Assembly (NCBI RefSeq): GCF_003260195.1
Contig: NZ_QEIH01000004.1
Coordinates: 310,001-374,000, forward strand
DNA from: Lutibacter citreus
GTDB lineage: Bacteria > Bacteroidota > Bacteroidia > Flavobacteriales > Flavobacteriaceae
Reading direction: 5' to 3'
Length of the DNA stretch: 64,000 nucleotides
Part shown: positions 56,787 to 64,000 of the stretch, in pieces
Position numbering within the stretch: position 1 is the first letter of the stretch
How the letters are laid out: each line of letters opens with the position of its first letter
Made by a program: the position numbers and the translations under genes
Notes under the pieces: generated by a model
The model's database searches: none
Told to the model about the DNA's origin: nothing
Seen by the model: the letters and a program-made list of their open reading frames with translations, nothing else

Positions 56787-56855
56787 TGTCATTCCTGCCA
56801 AGGTAGAAATTTATTTTAAACAAGTCTATGGAATCCAGCCTACACAAGAATGACA
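56787..56855. repeat. Intergenic inverted repeat (TGTCATTC arms)
   Basis: TGTCATTCCTG-type sequence at 56787 faces GAATGACA at 56848-56855, giving an 8-bp perfect outer stem with partly complementary interior (CCTGCCAAGG/CCAGCC region). Such TGTCATTCC palindromes are commonly dispersed in flavobacterial intergenic DNA. It lies between the convergent regulator and GH29 gene and may also aid termination. Confidence 0.5.
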
Positions 56856-56970
56856 AATTATATTATTAGAAAGTATTCACTTGTACTTAGCTTAGAGACC
56901 AAAAACTTATAAAACCTCACTAAAATAACACTTGAGACCCTTCATTTTCAATTAGAATTACAAGGAAATA

Positions 56971-58320
56971 CTAATATTTTACAAATGTAATTTCCGCAAT
57001 TTTAGGAAGTTGTGTGCTCTCTAAAACTACCAATCTAAATTTTTGAGCAGTAACCTCTTCAAAAGAAGCATTAAAATTATGAGTGATTTCATTTCCTTCT
57101 GCTAATAATTTCCAATTACCATTAACAAAAGCTTCAATCTTAAATTTACTTACTCCCTTTTTATATTCGCCACAAATAACTCTATTAAACGTTTGGGGTT
57201 TTCCAAAATCAAGCTCAATCCATGGATTTTCATCACCTTTAGCAAATTGCCAACGAGTAAACAAATTACAATCAATAACACTTTCTGGTTTAAATTCTTC
57301 GGAAGAAAAACTAGAAGCTGTAACCACAACATTTTTATGTGGCTTTTCAATTTTAGGTAATTGTTTTAATGGCGCTGGTAAAAATACTTTTTTACCAATT
57401 TCTTTCAATCTATTTAAAACATTATCATCCATTAAACCTTTGTCATTTGGCGCAGCATTTAATAAATAATTTGCATAATGTGAGTTTGCAAAATTTAATT
57501 CTTTAACAACAGACTCTACAGATTTTAATTCTTGATTTTCATATCCTTTTTCCCAAAACCAAGTAGATTGCAACGTTGGCCCTTGTTGAGATGGCAAAGT
57601 ATTATCAAACGGACAATGTTGACCGTGAGTTGCCTCATAATGTACCAATTGAGTTACATCTAAATCTGTTTTACAACTGTGATTTATAACTAAACAATTT
57701 GGCTGCATAGAATGAATATGATCAGCCAAAACTTTAAAAGGTAACTCTTTAAAATCTGGTCCATTTCCCCATTTAGACCCCCAACCATCAATTACAATAC
57801 AAACAACTTCTCCATAATTGGTCAGTAATTCTGTTAATTGATCTTTTGTATATTGAATATTTTCAGGAGTAATATTGCCGTGTTCAATTTTATGTTGTCG
57901 ATCCCAAACTGAAAAATAGAGTCCAACTTTAATATTTTGTTTTCTAAATGCATCTACATACTCCTTTACAATATCACCTTTGTATGAACTACTTGCCACG
58001 TCATAATCGGTTACTTTAGTATCCCACAAACAAAATCCATCGTGATGTTTTGTAGTAAATACAGCATAATTCATTTTAGCCGATTTTGCAGCTTTTGCCC
58101 ACTGATTACAATCTAAATTAGTTGGTGCAAATGACTTTGGATCGTGATTTGGTTTTGCCCATTGCTCACCGTGAAATGTACCCATATTGTAATGGATAAA
58201 CATTCCGAAATTCAAATTTAAAAATGATAAAACTGGATTAACCTCTTCCTTTTTTTCAATTGTTGAATTACAAGATATTAACAGTAATACAAAAACAGAT
58301 AGAATACTTTTTTTTAACAT
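56971..58320 (-). CDS. GH29 alpha-L-fucosidase-family lipoprotein with F5/8 C-type domain
   Basis: The 449-residue lipoprotein (lipobox LLLISC) has a compact GH29 barrel: FGMFIHYNMGTFHGEQWA, FTTKHHDGFCLWDTKVTDYD, VGLYFSVWDRQH and VVCIVIDGWGSKWG with nucleophile candidate Asp178. It lacks the extended insert of the other three GH29 proteins here. The C-terminal about 130 residues form a discoidin/CBM32-like sandwich (VTASSFSSEEFKPESVIDCN, TRWQFAKGDENPWIELDFG). The closest known type is the GH29 subgroup with strict linkage preference rather than the aryl-fucosidase type, an impression only. It lies 66 bases from the disrupted sulfatase upstream. The order sulfatase then fucosidase suggests action on a sulfated fucose or L-galactose. 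Confidence 0.88.
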   Translation of the reverse strand: MLKKSILSVFVLLLISCNSTIEKKEEVNPVLSFLNLNFGMFIHYNMGTFHGEQWAKPNHDPKSFAPTNLDCNQWAKAAKSAKMNYAVFTTKHHDGFCLWDTKVTDYDVASSSYKGDIVKEYVDAFRKQNIKVGLYFSVWDRQHKIEHGNITPENIQYTKDQLTELLTNYGEVVCIVIDGWGSKWGNGPDFKELPFKVLADHIHSMQPNCLVINHSCKTDLDVTQLVHYEATHGQHCPFDNTLPSQQGPTLQSTWFWEKGYENQELKSVESVVKELNFANSHYANYLLNAAPNDKGLMDDNVLNRLKEIGKKVFLPAPLKQLPKIEKPHKNVVVTASSFSSEEFKPESVIDCNLFTRWQFAKGDENPWIELDFGKPQTFNRVICGEYKKGVSKFKIEAFVNGNWKLLAEGNEITHNFNASFEEVTAQKFRLVVLESTQLPKIAEITFVKY

Positions 58321-58386
58321 ATTATAAAATGAATTATTTAAGGAATAAAGGTAAACTTAAAGAAGTTCTATTCCTATATTTCTTTA

Positions 58387-59844
58387 CTACTCAATAACTA
58401 ATGATTTCTTTTTTGAGGCATCCTTTTCTAACTTCTCATACAAATCTTTATACATTTTAATCCTCTTTTTTTGATATTGACCAGACTGCAACCAAATATT
58501 ACCTATGTTACCTTGATTCCAATTATTCCAAAGCTTTGCCATTTCTTTTCTTTTAACAACTTCTTTGGTAACAATATTTGTAGATTCAAAAGGATCCTTT
58601 TCCATATTAAACAATTCAGGCTTTGCAGCTGTTCTATTTAATTTTAAAAACTTTGACGCTTCAGTTCTTACTGCCCAACCTCTACCATCATCCATTCTCC
58701 AATACAAAGCATCGTGTGGTGAACCTTTCTTTTCACCCTTTAAAAAAGGAATTAAATTTACTCCTTCTAATTCATTTCCTGAAGTATCTCCGTTTCCTAT
58801 AGCAACAGATGTTGCTGCAATATCTAATGCAGATACTAAACCATTAAACTCTCCTGTTTTTAAGTTCCCTTTAGGCCAATGTAAAATAAATGGCACGTGA
58901 GTTCCTCCTTCATACATACTTCCTTTACCTTCTCTAAAATTTCCATTTGTAGCAAATGATTCTCCATTTTTTCTTGGACCACCATTATCTGATAAAAAGA
59001 AAATTAAGGTATTCTCATATTTTCCAGACTTCTTTAAAGCTTCAACAACAATTCCAACACCTTTATCCAGCTCATCAACCATTGCTGCATACGTTCTTCT
59101 TTTTTTATCTTTTATATGGCTGTATTTTTCAATAGTTTCCTTTGGTGCTTCCAATGGTAAATGCGGTGCGTTATATGCTAAATACAAACAAAACGGATCC
59201 TTAGAACCTTCAATAAATCTTGCAGCATCTTTACTTAAAGCTGTAGTTAAATATTCATTAAACTCACCTGCTTTATCATTTCTAGTTAACGGTTGGTAAC
59301 TTCCTTCATTAGCACTGTAATGTGGGTGTTTATCATCTCCAATTAACAAAGGCATATGCGTTTTTACATTTTTTGGAAAGTAAGAATGTCCACCAGATAA
59401 AAACCCATAGAAATAATCGAAACCTCTATTGTTTGGATGAAAAGGGTCTGAACCGCCCAAATGCCATTTACCAATTGCACCTGTATTATAACCCGTTTTT
59501 TGTAAACGATTAGCAAATGTTTGCTCTGTTAAAGGCAAACCACTATACATATCAAAAGGAGAATTGGTTATGTTTATTTCAATACCAAAACGTGCTTGAT
59601 AGCGCCCTGTAACTAACCCTGATCTAAATGGTCCACAATATGGATGTGTTACATAACCGTTTTTAAAAACAACTCCTTTATTTGCTAAATTGTCCAAATT
59701 TGGAGTCATTATTTCTTTTGAACCTGTAAAACCAAGATCTCCATAACCCAAATCATCAGCAAGAATTACTAATATGTTTGGTTTTTCTTGTGCTAAATCA
59801 TCGTTAAATGTATGAGTAGTGGTAGACTGTCTGGTTCTTTTCTG
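58387..59844 (-). CDS. S1 family sulfatase (S1_19-like), 5' end disrupted
   Basis: The open frame runs from 59844 (just after an in-frame TGA at 59845-59847) to 58387, but no ATG or GTG precedes the catalytic domain. The only near start is TTG at 59751, which lies inside the conserved DDLGYGD metal-binding motif. The rest is intact: the formylglycine Cys in [49 protein letters not shown] and IFFLSDNGGPRKNG. These resemble S1_19 sulfatases of carrageenan/porphyran loci. No signal peptide is present. The cause is a 119-bp insertion bracketed by 13-bp direct repeats (59830-59961). Removing it joins an ATG at 59961-59963 in frame, though without a hydrophobic leader. It is probably non-functional or recently altered. 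Confidence 0.75.
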   Translation of the reverse strand, partial: QKRTRQSTTTHTFNDDLAQEKPNILVILADDLGYGDLGFTGSKEIMTPNLDNLANKGVVFKNGYVTHPYCGPFRSGLVTGRYQARFGIEINITNSPFDMYSGLPLTEQTFANRLQKTGYNTGAIGKWHLGGSDPFHPNNRGFDYFYGFLSGGHSYFPKNVKTHMPLLIGDDKHPHYSANEGSYQPLTRNDKAGEFNEYLTTALSKDAARFIEGSKDPFCLYLAYNAPHLPLEAPKETIEKYSHIKDKKRRTYAAMVDELDKGVGIVVEALKKSGKYENTLIFFLSDNGGPRKNGESFATNGNFREGKGSMYEGGTHVPFILHWPKGNLKTGEFNGLVSALDIAATSVAIGNGDTSGNELEGVNLIPFLKGEKKGSPHDALYWRMDDGRGWAVRTEASKFLKLNRTAAKPELFNMEKDPFESTNIVTKEVVKRKEMAKLWNNWNQGNIGNIWLQSGQYQKKRIKMYKDLYEKLEKDASKKKSLVIE

Positions 59845-59961
59845 TCAAATCGTGATGAAGTTTGAGAGGGCTACAAACCTTGATATTAGCTACTCTGCCT
59901 GCCATTACTTATACATATTGTTATGCCTTTGTGTATTATTTTATATTTTCTGGTTCTTTTC
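59830..59961. repeat. 119-bp insertion bracketed by 13-bp direct repeats
   Basis: The sequence TCTGGTTCTTTTC occurs at 59830-59842 and at 59949-59961. The 106 bases between them have a different base composition (GAGAGGGCTACAAACC, CTCTGCCTGCC) from the surrounding AT-rich DNA and carry TGTTATGCCTT, which recurs inverted at 62352-62362. The layout looks like an insertion with a target duplication at the start codon of the sulfatase. No transposase is present. Confidence 0.6.
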
Positions 59962-59981
59962 ATTTTCTCAACAAAAAATAA

Positions 59982-62309
59982 TTACAACTTTACTTTTATC
60001 GCGTTTCCATTGTAATTTACAATATTTCCTGAAATTGTTTTCTCAATTCCAACAGCAACACCTTCTGAAACTTTTGTAATCTGGTAAGTCCGTTTTTGTA
60101 ACATACCCTCAAATTCTCCCTTTATTCCACCTACAGAAACCGTATTACCTTCCTCATTATAAGTAAATTGAATGGTACTAAAGCCTCCCTGTTTATAATT
60201 ATAGTTATCTCCTTCATCTTCATAAAGTACAAAATCAGCATTTTCCCCAGGGTAAATGCGAAGTTCAATATTATCCAACGCTTTTTCAGAGGAATATTGC
60301 ATCACATCAGCTAAAGGCAAAATAGTTCCCGATTTTACAAATAATGGTATCCTCTCAATAGGAGCGGCTGCAATAATCGTTTGTCCTCCTGTATGTTTTT
60401 TTCCTGTCCAGAAATCAAACCAATCACATCCTTTGGGTAAATATACCTTCCGTTCTACAGCTCCTTTTTCTGTTACCGGACAAACCATAATATTACCCAC
60501 TAAAAACTGATCGACTATGTTATACACCGATTCATCATTAATGAAGTCGAATACCAAAGCACGCATAAGCGTATATCCATCGGAATGAACTTTATTTGAA
60601 AGCGTATAAATATAGGGTAACAAGCGATAACGAAGGTTAATCATGTCTGTTAGTATTTCCTGGTTTTTTGCACCAAACGACCACATCTCGTTTTCGCCAC
60701 TACGGCTACTAAACGGATGTCGTCGGCCATGCGCCCGAAACATTGGTGTAAATGCTCCGTACTGAAACCATCGTACAAATACTTCCTGATAATTTTCATC
60801 ACTTGGGTCTCCGCCCAAATAGCCTCCAATATCTGTATTCCAATAAGGTATGCCTGTCATACAAAAGTTTAAGCCTGTCGGAATTTGTTCTTTTAATGTT
60901 TTAAAGTCAGTGCCAATATCACCCGACCATACTACAGAGCCGAATTTTTGCTGCCCAAGAAAAGCAGACCTTGTTAATACAAAAACGCGGTTGGTATCAA
61001 TTTCAAGCTGGGGTTCAAAAACGTTTTTCATATCAAAATACGAAAATAGGTTCTGATATTTAGCCGTTGGACCAAGATAGCATTGTGTGTTTTTAAATCT
61101 CTTGAGCTGCTCTGGTTCTGTTGCATCGAACCATATTCCGTCTACGCCCTTATCCCAATAACTTTTCTTTACCATACTCCAGTACAACTCACCTGCTTTT
61201 GGATTATAAGCATCATAAACATCTCCGAAATGCCCTAAGTCTAAGCCCAAAAACAAACTATCTTTGTTGAATAACTGCCAGTTTGCAGACTGTTTGTTAA
61301 AAGATGGCCACACCGATGTAATTAACTTGCAGTTGTATTTACGATGCAAATCATCAATCATTTGTTCCGGCTGAGAAAAGTCTATGGAATCGAAGACCAT
61401 TGAGCCAAAGCCTTTATCGCCCCAATGCATGTAATCAAGTATTACGGCATCTAAAGGAATATTTAAATCCCGATGTTTTTTAACAACCCCCAAAAGTTCA
61501 TTTTTGGTTTTATACCTGTTCCGGCTTTGAAAATACCCAAAAGCCCATCTGGGAAGCATGGGAGATTCACCAGTTAGTTCTCTAAGGCCTGCAATAATAT
61601 GGTCGAATTGTCTGCCTTTTACAAAGTAATATTGAATTTTATCCGCAACATCAGAAGCTAAATAAGAAGAGTCATTAGAGTCCTGATAATAAGATTGAGA
61701 ATAATTATCCCAATATAATCCATATCCTTTTGTGGATAACAGAACAGGGATTGATACCCGTGTATTGTGTTGAGAAAGTTCAATCTTTTGCCCCCTCAAG
61801 TTAAGTGTATTTAATTCATGTTGGCCCAGACCATATAAGGCTTCATTCTCAGTCCAGAGAAAGTGTTGCTTTATCTTATAAGAACTATCGTTGCCTAATT
61901 TGTAAGGAGTTATTTCGTTTTTCGTTGTTGCCAACAATAAACTGTTATATACGTCATGAAAGCTAATTTCTCCTGTTTTTTTATCTAAATATACAATAAT
62001 GCTATCAGTGCTTATTTTTATATATTCATCCTTCGACGATACGTCAAATCGGACTTCAGCACCCAACTTTTCTTTAGCTATAATACTGGGGACAACAAGT
62101 AAAGAATCGTTTTCAGCTATTGAAACCTTAATGATAACCGGAGATAAAACCGAGATGGAAATCTTTTTTATGGATTCATTTTCAGAACATGGTATTTCGT
62201 ATATAATTCCTGATTTCGATTTCTCATAAGGTTTACTACAGCTATTAAAAATCAGAAGTGCTGAAATAATTATCATCCAGCTAATAACTAGTTTTAAGTT
62301 TAAGGTCAT
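59982..62309 (-). CDS. GH31 family alpha-glycosidase, lipoprotein
   Basis: The 775-residue lipoprotein has a lipobox (FNSC at about 23). GH31 landmarks are LYGLGQHELNTLNLRG, LLSTKGYGLYWDNYSQ, PRWAFGYFQSRNRYKTKNEL, DAVILDYMHWGDKG, GIWFDATEPEQL (nucleophile Asp about 395), WSGDIGTDFKTL (acid/base Asp about 464), FRAHGRRHPF and the C-terminal domain with PLFVKSGTILPLADVMQYS. The DATEPE form and the YMHWGDKG segment resemble alpha-xylosidase or alpha-glucosidase types, and specificity is open. Codon use looks richer in G and C than the neighbours, and near-identical inverted sequences flank the gene, suggesting later acquisition. It lies between a disrupted sulfatase and a GH16 pair. Confidence 0.88.
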   Translation of the reverse strand: MTLNLKLVISWMIIISALLIFNSCSKPYEKSKSGIIYEIPCSENESIKKISISVLSPVIIKVSIAENDSLLVVPSIIAKEKLGAEVRFDVSSKDEYIKISTDSIIVYLDKKTGEISFHDVYNSLLLATTKNEITPYKLGNDSSYKIKQHFLWTENEALYGLGQHELNTLNLRGQKIELSQHNTRVSIPVLLSTKGYGLYWDNYSQSYYQDSNDSSYLASDVADKIQYYFVKGRQFDHIIAGLRELTGESPMLPRWAFGYFQSRNRYKTKNELLGVVKKHRDLNIPLDAVILDYMHWGDKGFGSMVFDSIDFSQPEQMIDDLHRKYNCKLITSVWPSFNKQSANWQLFNKDSLFLGLDLGHFGDVYDAYNPKAGELYWSMVKKSYWDKGVDGIWFDATEPEQLKRFKNTQCYLGPTAKYQNLFSYFDMKNVFEPQLEIDTNRVFVLTRSAFLGQQKFGSVVWSGDIGTDFKTLKEQIPTGLNFCMTGIPYWNTDIGGYLGGDPSDENYQEVFVRWFQYGAFTPMFRAHGRRHPFSSRSGENEMWSFGAKNQEILTDMINLRYRLLPYIYTLSNKVHSDGYTLMRALVFDFINDESVYNIVDQFLVGNIMVCPVTEKGAVERKVYLPKGCDWFDFWTGKKHTGGQTIIAAAPIERIPLFVKSGTILPLADVMQYSSEKALDNIELRIYPGENADFVLYEDEGDNYNYKQGGFSTIQFTYNEEGNTVSVGGIKGEFEGMLQKRTYQITKVSEGVAVGIEKTISGNIVNYNGNAIKVKL

Positions 62310-62340
62310 ATTAATTTTTTTTACGGCTTATCCCAAATGT

Positions 62341-62390
62341 ACGTAATGCATAAGGCATAACATTATCAACATAAAGGCTAACAACAACTT
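62341..62390. repeat. Inverted partner of the repeat at 59919
   Basis: AAGGCATAACA at 62352-62362 is the exact reverse complement of TGTTATGCCTT at 59919-59929. The similarity extends to adjacent bases (TAATGCA beside it against TGTATTA there). The two copies frame the GH31 gene at a distance of about 2.4 kb. The function is unknown. Confidence 0.5.
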
Positions 62391-62496
62391 TACACCTGTG
62401 TTTTTAAAAAATCTCATGTTAAAAATATTTTCAACAAAAGAAATCAATTTCTATATAACCCATATTCTCATATGAGTTTCTTCTTAAAACATATGT

Positions 62497-63384
62497 TTAA
62501 TCAACCAATTTCCAAGAACGAACCCAGTTATAAGTTGTTGTTCTATCTTTTTTTGACCCTGTCATTCCTCCATCAGCAGGTACAGGATTCCAATTATACG
62601 TTTCAACTACCATTCTTAAATACATTGGAACATTAAAATCTGCAGGAGGTGTTACTTTATCTACAAACATTCCGTCTAAAAAGAATAATACTTCATTTTC
62701 ACTTTTCCACCATACTCCAAAAACATGAAAATCATCATAAACTTTTCCTTCCATTCGTGCTTTACCTCCAATAATCCCTTTTTTTACCTCACACCCTTCC
62801 TCAATATTTCTACTATGTGTATTGTAATTCATGAATTTCTCAAACTTTTGCAAATCCTCAACATCTTCACCTGTTATTTGCCCTATAGATTCTTGAATAT
62901 CTAGTTCAGTACTTCTTTTATCACACCCTTCTCCATCCTCTCTATTGTTATATAACCAAAATGTTGAAGACATAAAGGTTTTATTTGCCTTCATTTCACA
63001 CTCATAATAACCATAAGTCATTCCTTCCTTAGAACCAACATAACCACCACCATGTGTGTAATTCCGGCCTTGCTTTACTAATGTCTCAGGCAATATTGTT
63101 GTAGTTATCTTTAGACTACCATCTACTACTTTTACATTTTCAGCTAAAAACAATCCTGGTGCACGACCAATCCATTCTTGTCCAGAAATTTGCCATTTTT
63201 TTTGATTGATTTCTTTACCATTAAACTCATCTGACATTCCTTGAACCAATTCCCATTTTTTACTTGATGGTTTTGGATCCTCTCCATTTTTAAAAGTTGG
63301 AGATTTTTGAGCAAACATTGACCCAGCTATTAATAGTATTATTAGCGCTGAAATTTGTTGAGATATTTTGATTAATGATTTCAT
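62497..63384 (-). CDS. GH16 family endo-hydrolase, porphyranase/agarase-like
   Basis: The frame opens at 63411. The ATG at 63384 is preferred because it starts the signal peptide (MKSLIKISQQISALIILLIA) and leaves 19 bases after the upstream stop instead of overlapping it. The jelly roll contains MSDEFNGKEINQKKW, YTHGGGYVGSKEGMTYGYYE, KANKTFMSSTFWLYNN and the catalytic ELDIQE (Glu160, Asp162, Glu165). NYNTHSRNI, DDFHVFGVWWKS and YLRMVVETYNWNPVPADGG follow. The motif order and the ETYNWNPVP strand resemble beta-porphyranases and beta-agarases, retaining endo-enzymes that cut red-algal galactans. There is no T9SS tail or lipobox, so it is periplasmic or secreted. It is a tandem copy of the next gene. 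Confidence 0.88.
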   Translation of the reverse strand: MKSLIKISQQISALIILLIAGSMFAQKSPTFKNGEDPKPSSKKWELVQGMSDEFNGKEINQKKWQISGQEWIGRAPGLFLAENVKVVDGSLKITTTILPETLVKQGRNYTHGGGYVGSKEGMTYGYYECEMKANKTFMSSTFWLYNNREDGEGCDKRSTELDIQESIGQITGEDVEDLQKFEKFMNYNTHSRNIEEGCEVKKGIIGGKARMEGKVYDDFHVFGVWWKSENEVLFFLDGMFVDKVTPPADFNVPMYLRMVVETYNWNPVPADGGMTGSKKDRTTTYNWVRSWKLVD

Positions 63385-63403
63385 ATTTTTATTTATACTT
63401 AAA

Positions 63404-64000
63404 TTAATCAACTAATTTCCAAGAACGAACCCAATTATAAGTTGTTGTTCTATCTTCTTTTGATTTATTCATTCCACCATCAGCAGGAACCGGATTCCAA
63501 TCATATGTTTCAACAACCATTCTTAAATTCATTGGAATATTAAAATCTGCTGGCGGAGTTACTTTTTTTACCAATTCTCCATCTAAAAAGAATAATATTT
63601 CATCTTTACTTTTCCACCAAACACCATATACATGAAAATCGTCATAAACTTTTCCTCCGGCAAGCTTACCGGCTTTACTAGTTCCTTTTTTATAATCACA
63701 TCCTTCAGGAATATTTCGGCTATGGGTATTTGAATTCATTGATTGATCAAAATCTTTCATCCATTTGGCATCATTTACAATTTGTCCCACACATTCTTGA
63801 ATATCTAATTCTGTAGTTCTTTTATCACAACCTTCTAAATCTTTACCTTCATTAATTAACCAAAAAGTTGAAGACATAAAAGTTTTATTTGCTTTCATTT
63901 CACACTCGTAATAACCATATGTCATTCCTTCTCTTGAACCAACATAGCCCCCGCCGTGTGTATATTCTTTATTATGTTTTACAATAGTTTTATCCATTTT
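63404..64000 (-). CDS. GH16 family endo-hydrolase, N-terminus beyond window
   Basis: The minus-strand frame is still open at base 64000. The Met near the edge lies inside the jelly roll, so the true start is outside. The visible 198 codons align with the 62497 gene: YTHGGGYVGSREGMTYGYYE, KANKTFMSSTFWLINE, TTELDIQECVGQ with the catalytic Glu-x-Asp-x-x-Glu, SMNSNTHSRNI, DDFHVYGVWWKS, VVETYDWNPVPADGG and an identical NWVRSWKLVD end. The duplicates differ mostly in the loop after ELDIQE (VNDAKWMKDFDQ against a longer TGEDVEDLQKF), which borders the substrate cleft, so the pair may prefer different substitutions. Porphyranase/agarase-like function is inferred from motif resemblance. Confidence 0.86.
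   Translation of the reverse strand, partial: KMDKTIVKHNKEYTHGGGYVGSREGMTYGYYECEMKANKTFMSSTFWLINEGKDLEGCDKRTTELDIQECVGQIVNDAKWMKDFDQSMNSNTHSRNIPEGCDYKKGTSKAGKLAGGKVYDDFHVYGVWWKSKDEILFFLDGELVKKVTPPADFNIPMNLRMVVETYDWNPVPADGGMNKSKEDRTTTYNWVRSWKLVD

Noticed and set aside
59288-59300. TAACGGTT near a TAAC in the sulfatase gene as a regulator site
   Set aside because: It lies in coding sequence with wrong spacing and is probably chance.
59800-59900. A 33-codon minus-strand frame beginning MAGRVANIKV across the insertion next to the sulfatase
   Set aside because: It is short, overlaps the sulfatase frame, and has no recognisable motif. It is more likely part of the inserted segment than a gene.
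59890-62400. Integron attC sites flanking GH31
   Set aside because: TGTTATGCC and GGCTAACAAC strings are suggestive, but I could not lay out complete R and L box pairs and there is no integrase. It is kept only as a hypothesis in the findings.
1-64000. CRISPR arrays, tRNA or rRNA genes, transposases, phage genes
   Set aside because: None seen on either strand. The repeats found are few, short or palindromic and do not form spaced arrays.

Overview
The window is AT-rich DNA from a Bacteroidota bacterium, most likely a marine flavobacterium. Supporting signs are SPI/SPII signal peptides on nearly every enzyme, a type IX secretion (T9SS) C-terminal sorting domain, weak ribosome binding sites, and dense packing of glycoside hydrolases with S1 sulfatases. 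Almost the whole window is one carbohydrate-degradation region (a polysaccharide utilization locus, PUL, or two abutting ones). It continues past both edges: a GH117-like gene is cut at the left and a GH16 gene at the right.

Layout. (A) 1-811: a GH117-like lipoprotein, then a 700-base intergenic region and a TPR/HTH regulator (1509-3140). (B) 3201-18661, minus strand: an operon reading uxaC, GH2, GH2, GH117-like, GH117-like, GH2 (mannosidase type), GH29, GH29, closed by a strong hairpin. (C) 18805-19965, plus: a membrane-spanning regulator divergent from uxaC. (D) 20002-32129, minus: a large secreted BNR-repeat protein, sulfatase, GH2, GH43/GH117-like propeller, sulfatase and GH28. (E) 32383-35699, plus: an aldose 1-epimerase and a GH67/GH20-like enzyme of unknown specificity. 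(F) 35751-43496, minus: GH2, a double DUF1080 protein, a GH105 to BNR_4 fusion and a sulfatase, with a second membrane regulator (43597-44742) divergent from it. (G) 44751-47127: a VOC protein, a PPOX-like flavoprotein and a short SSB. (H) 47268-54974, minus: four sulfatases and one GH29, with a second TPR/HTH regulator divergent (55184-56779). (I) 56971-64000, minus: GH29, a 5'-disrupted sulfatase, GH31 and two GH16 genes.

How the genes work together (inference). The GH16 enzymes look like agarase/porphyranase relatives and would cut a galactan backbone outside the cell. About eight S1 sulfatases remove sulfate. GH117-like enzymes (3,6-anhydro-L-galactosidase family), GH2 (beta-galactosidase type) and GH29 (alpha-L-fucosidase/L-galactosidase type) trim oligosaccharides in the periplasm. 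GH105, the BNR_4 lyase-like domain and glucuronate isomerase point to a uronic acid component. The best guess is a sulfated, branched red-algal galactan (agaran/porphyran-like) carrying uronate and deoxysugar decorations; this is not proven. No SusC/SusD pair is visible in 64 kb.

The most interesting observation is regulatory. The two membrane regulators have a ToxR/CadC-like layout (N-terminal winged-helix-like domain, one TM helix, periplasmic domain of unknown fold). Each sits behind the same triple direct repeat, with TAAC/TAACGGT half-sites spaced 11 and 12 bp, in the divergent promoter of an enzyme operon. A second notable site is a 119-bp insertion bracketed by 13-bp direct repeats. 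It separates a sulfatase from its in-frame start codon, next to a GH31 gene that looks foreign.
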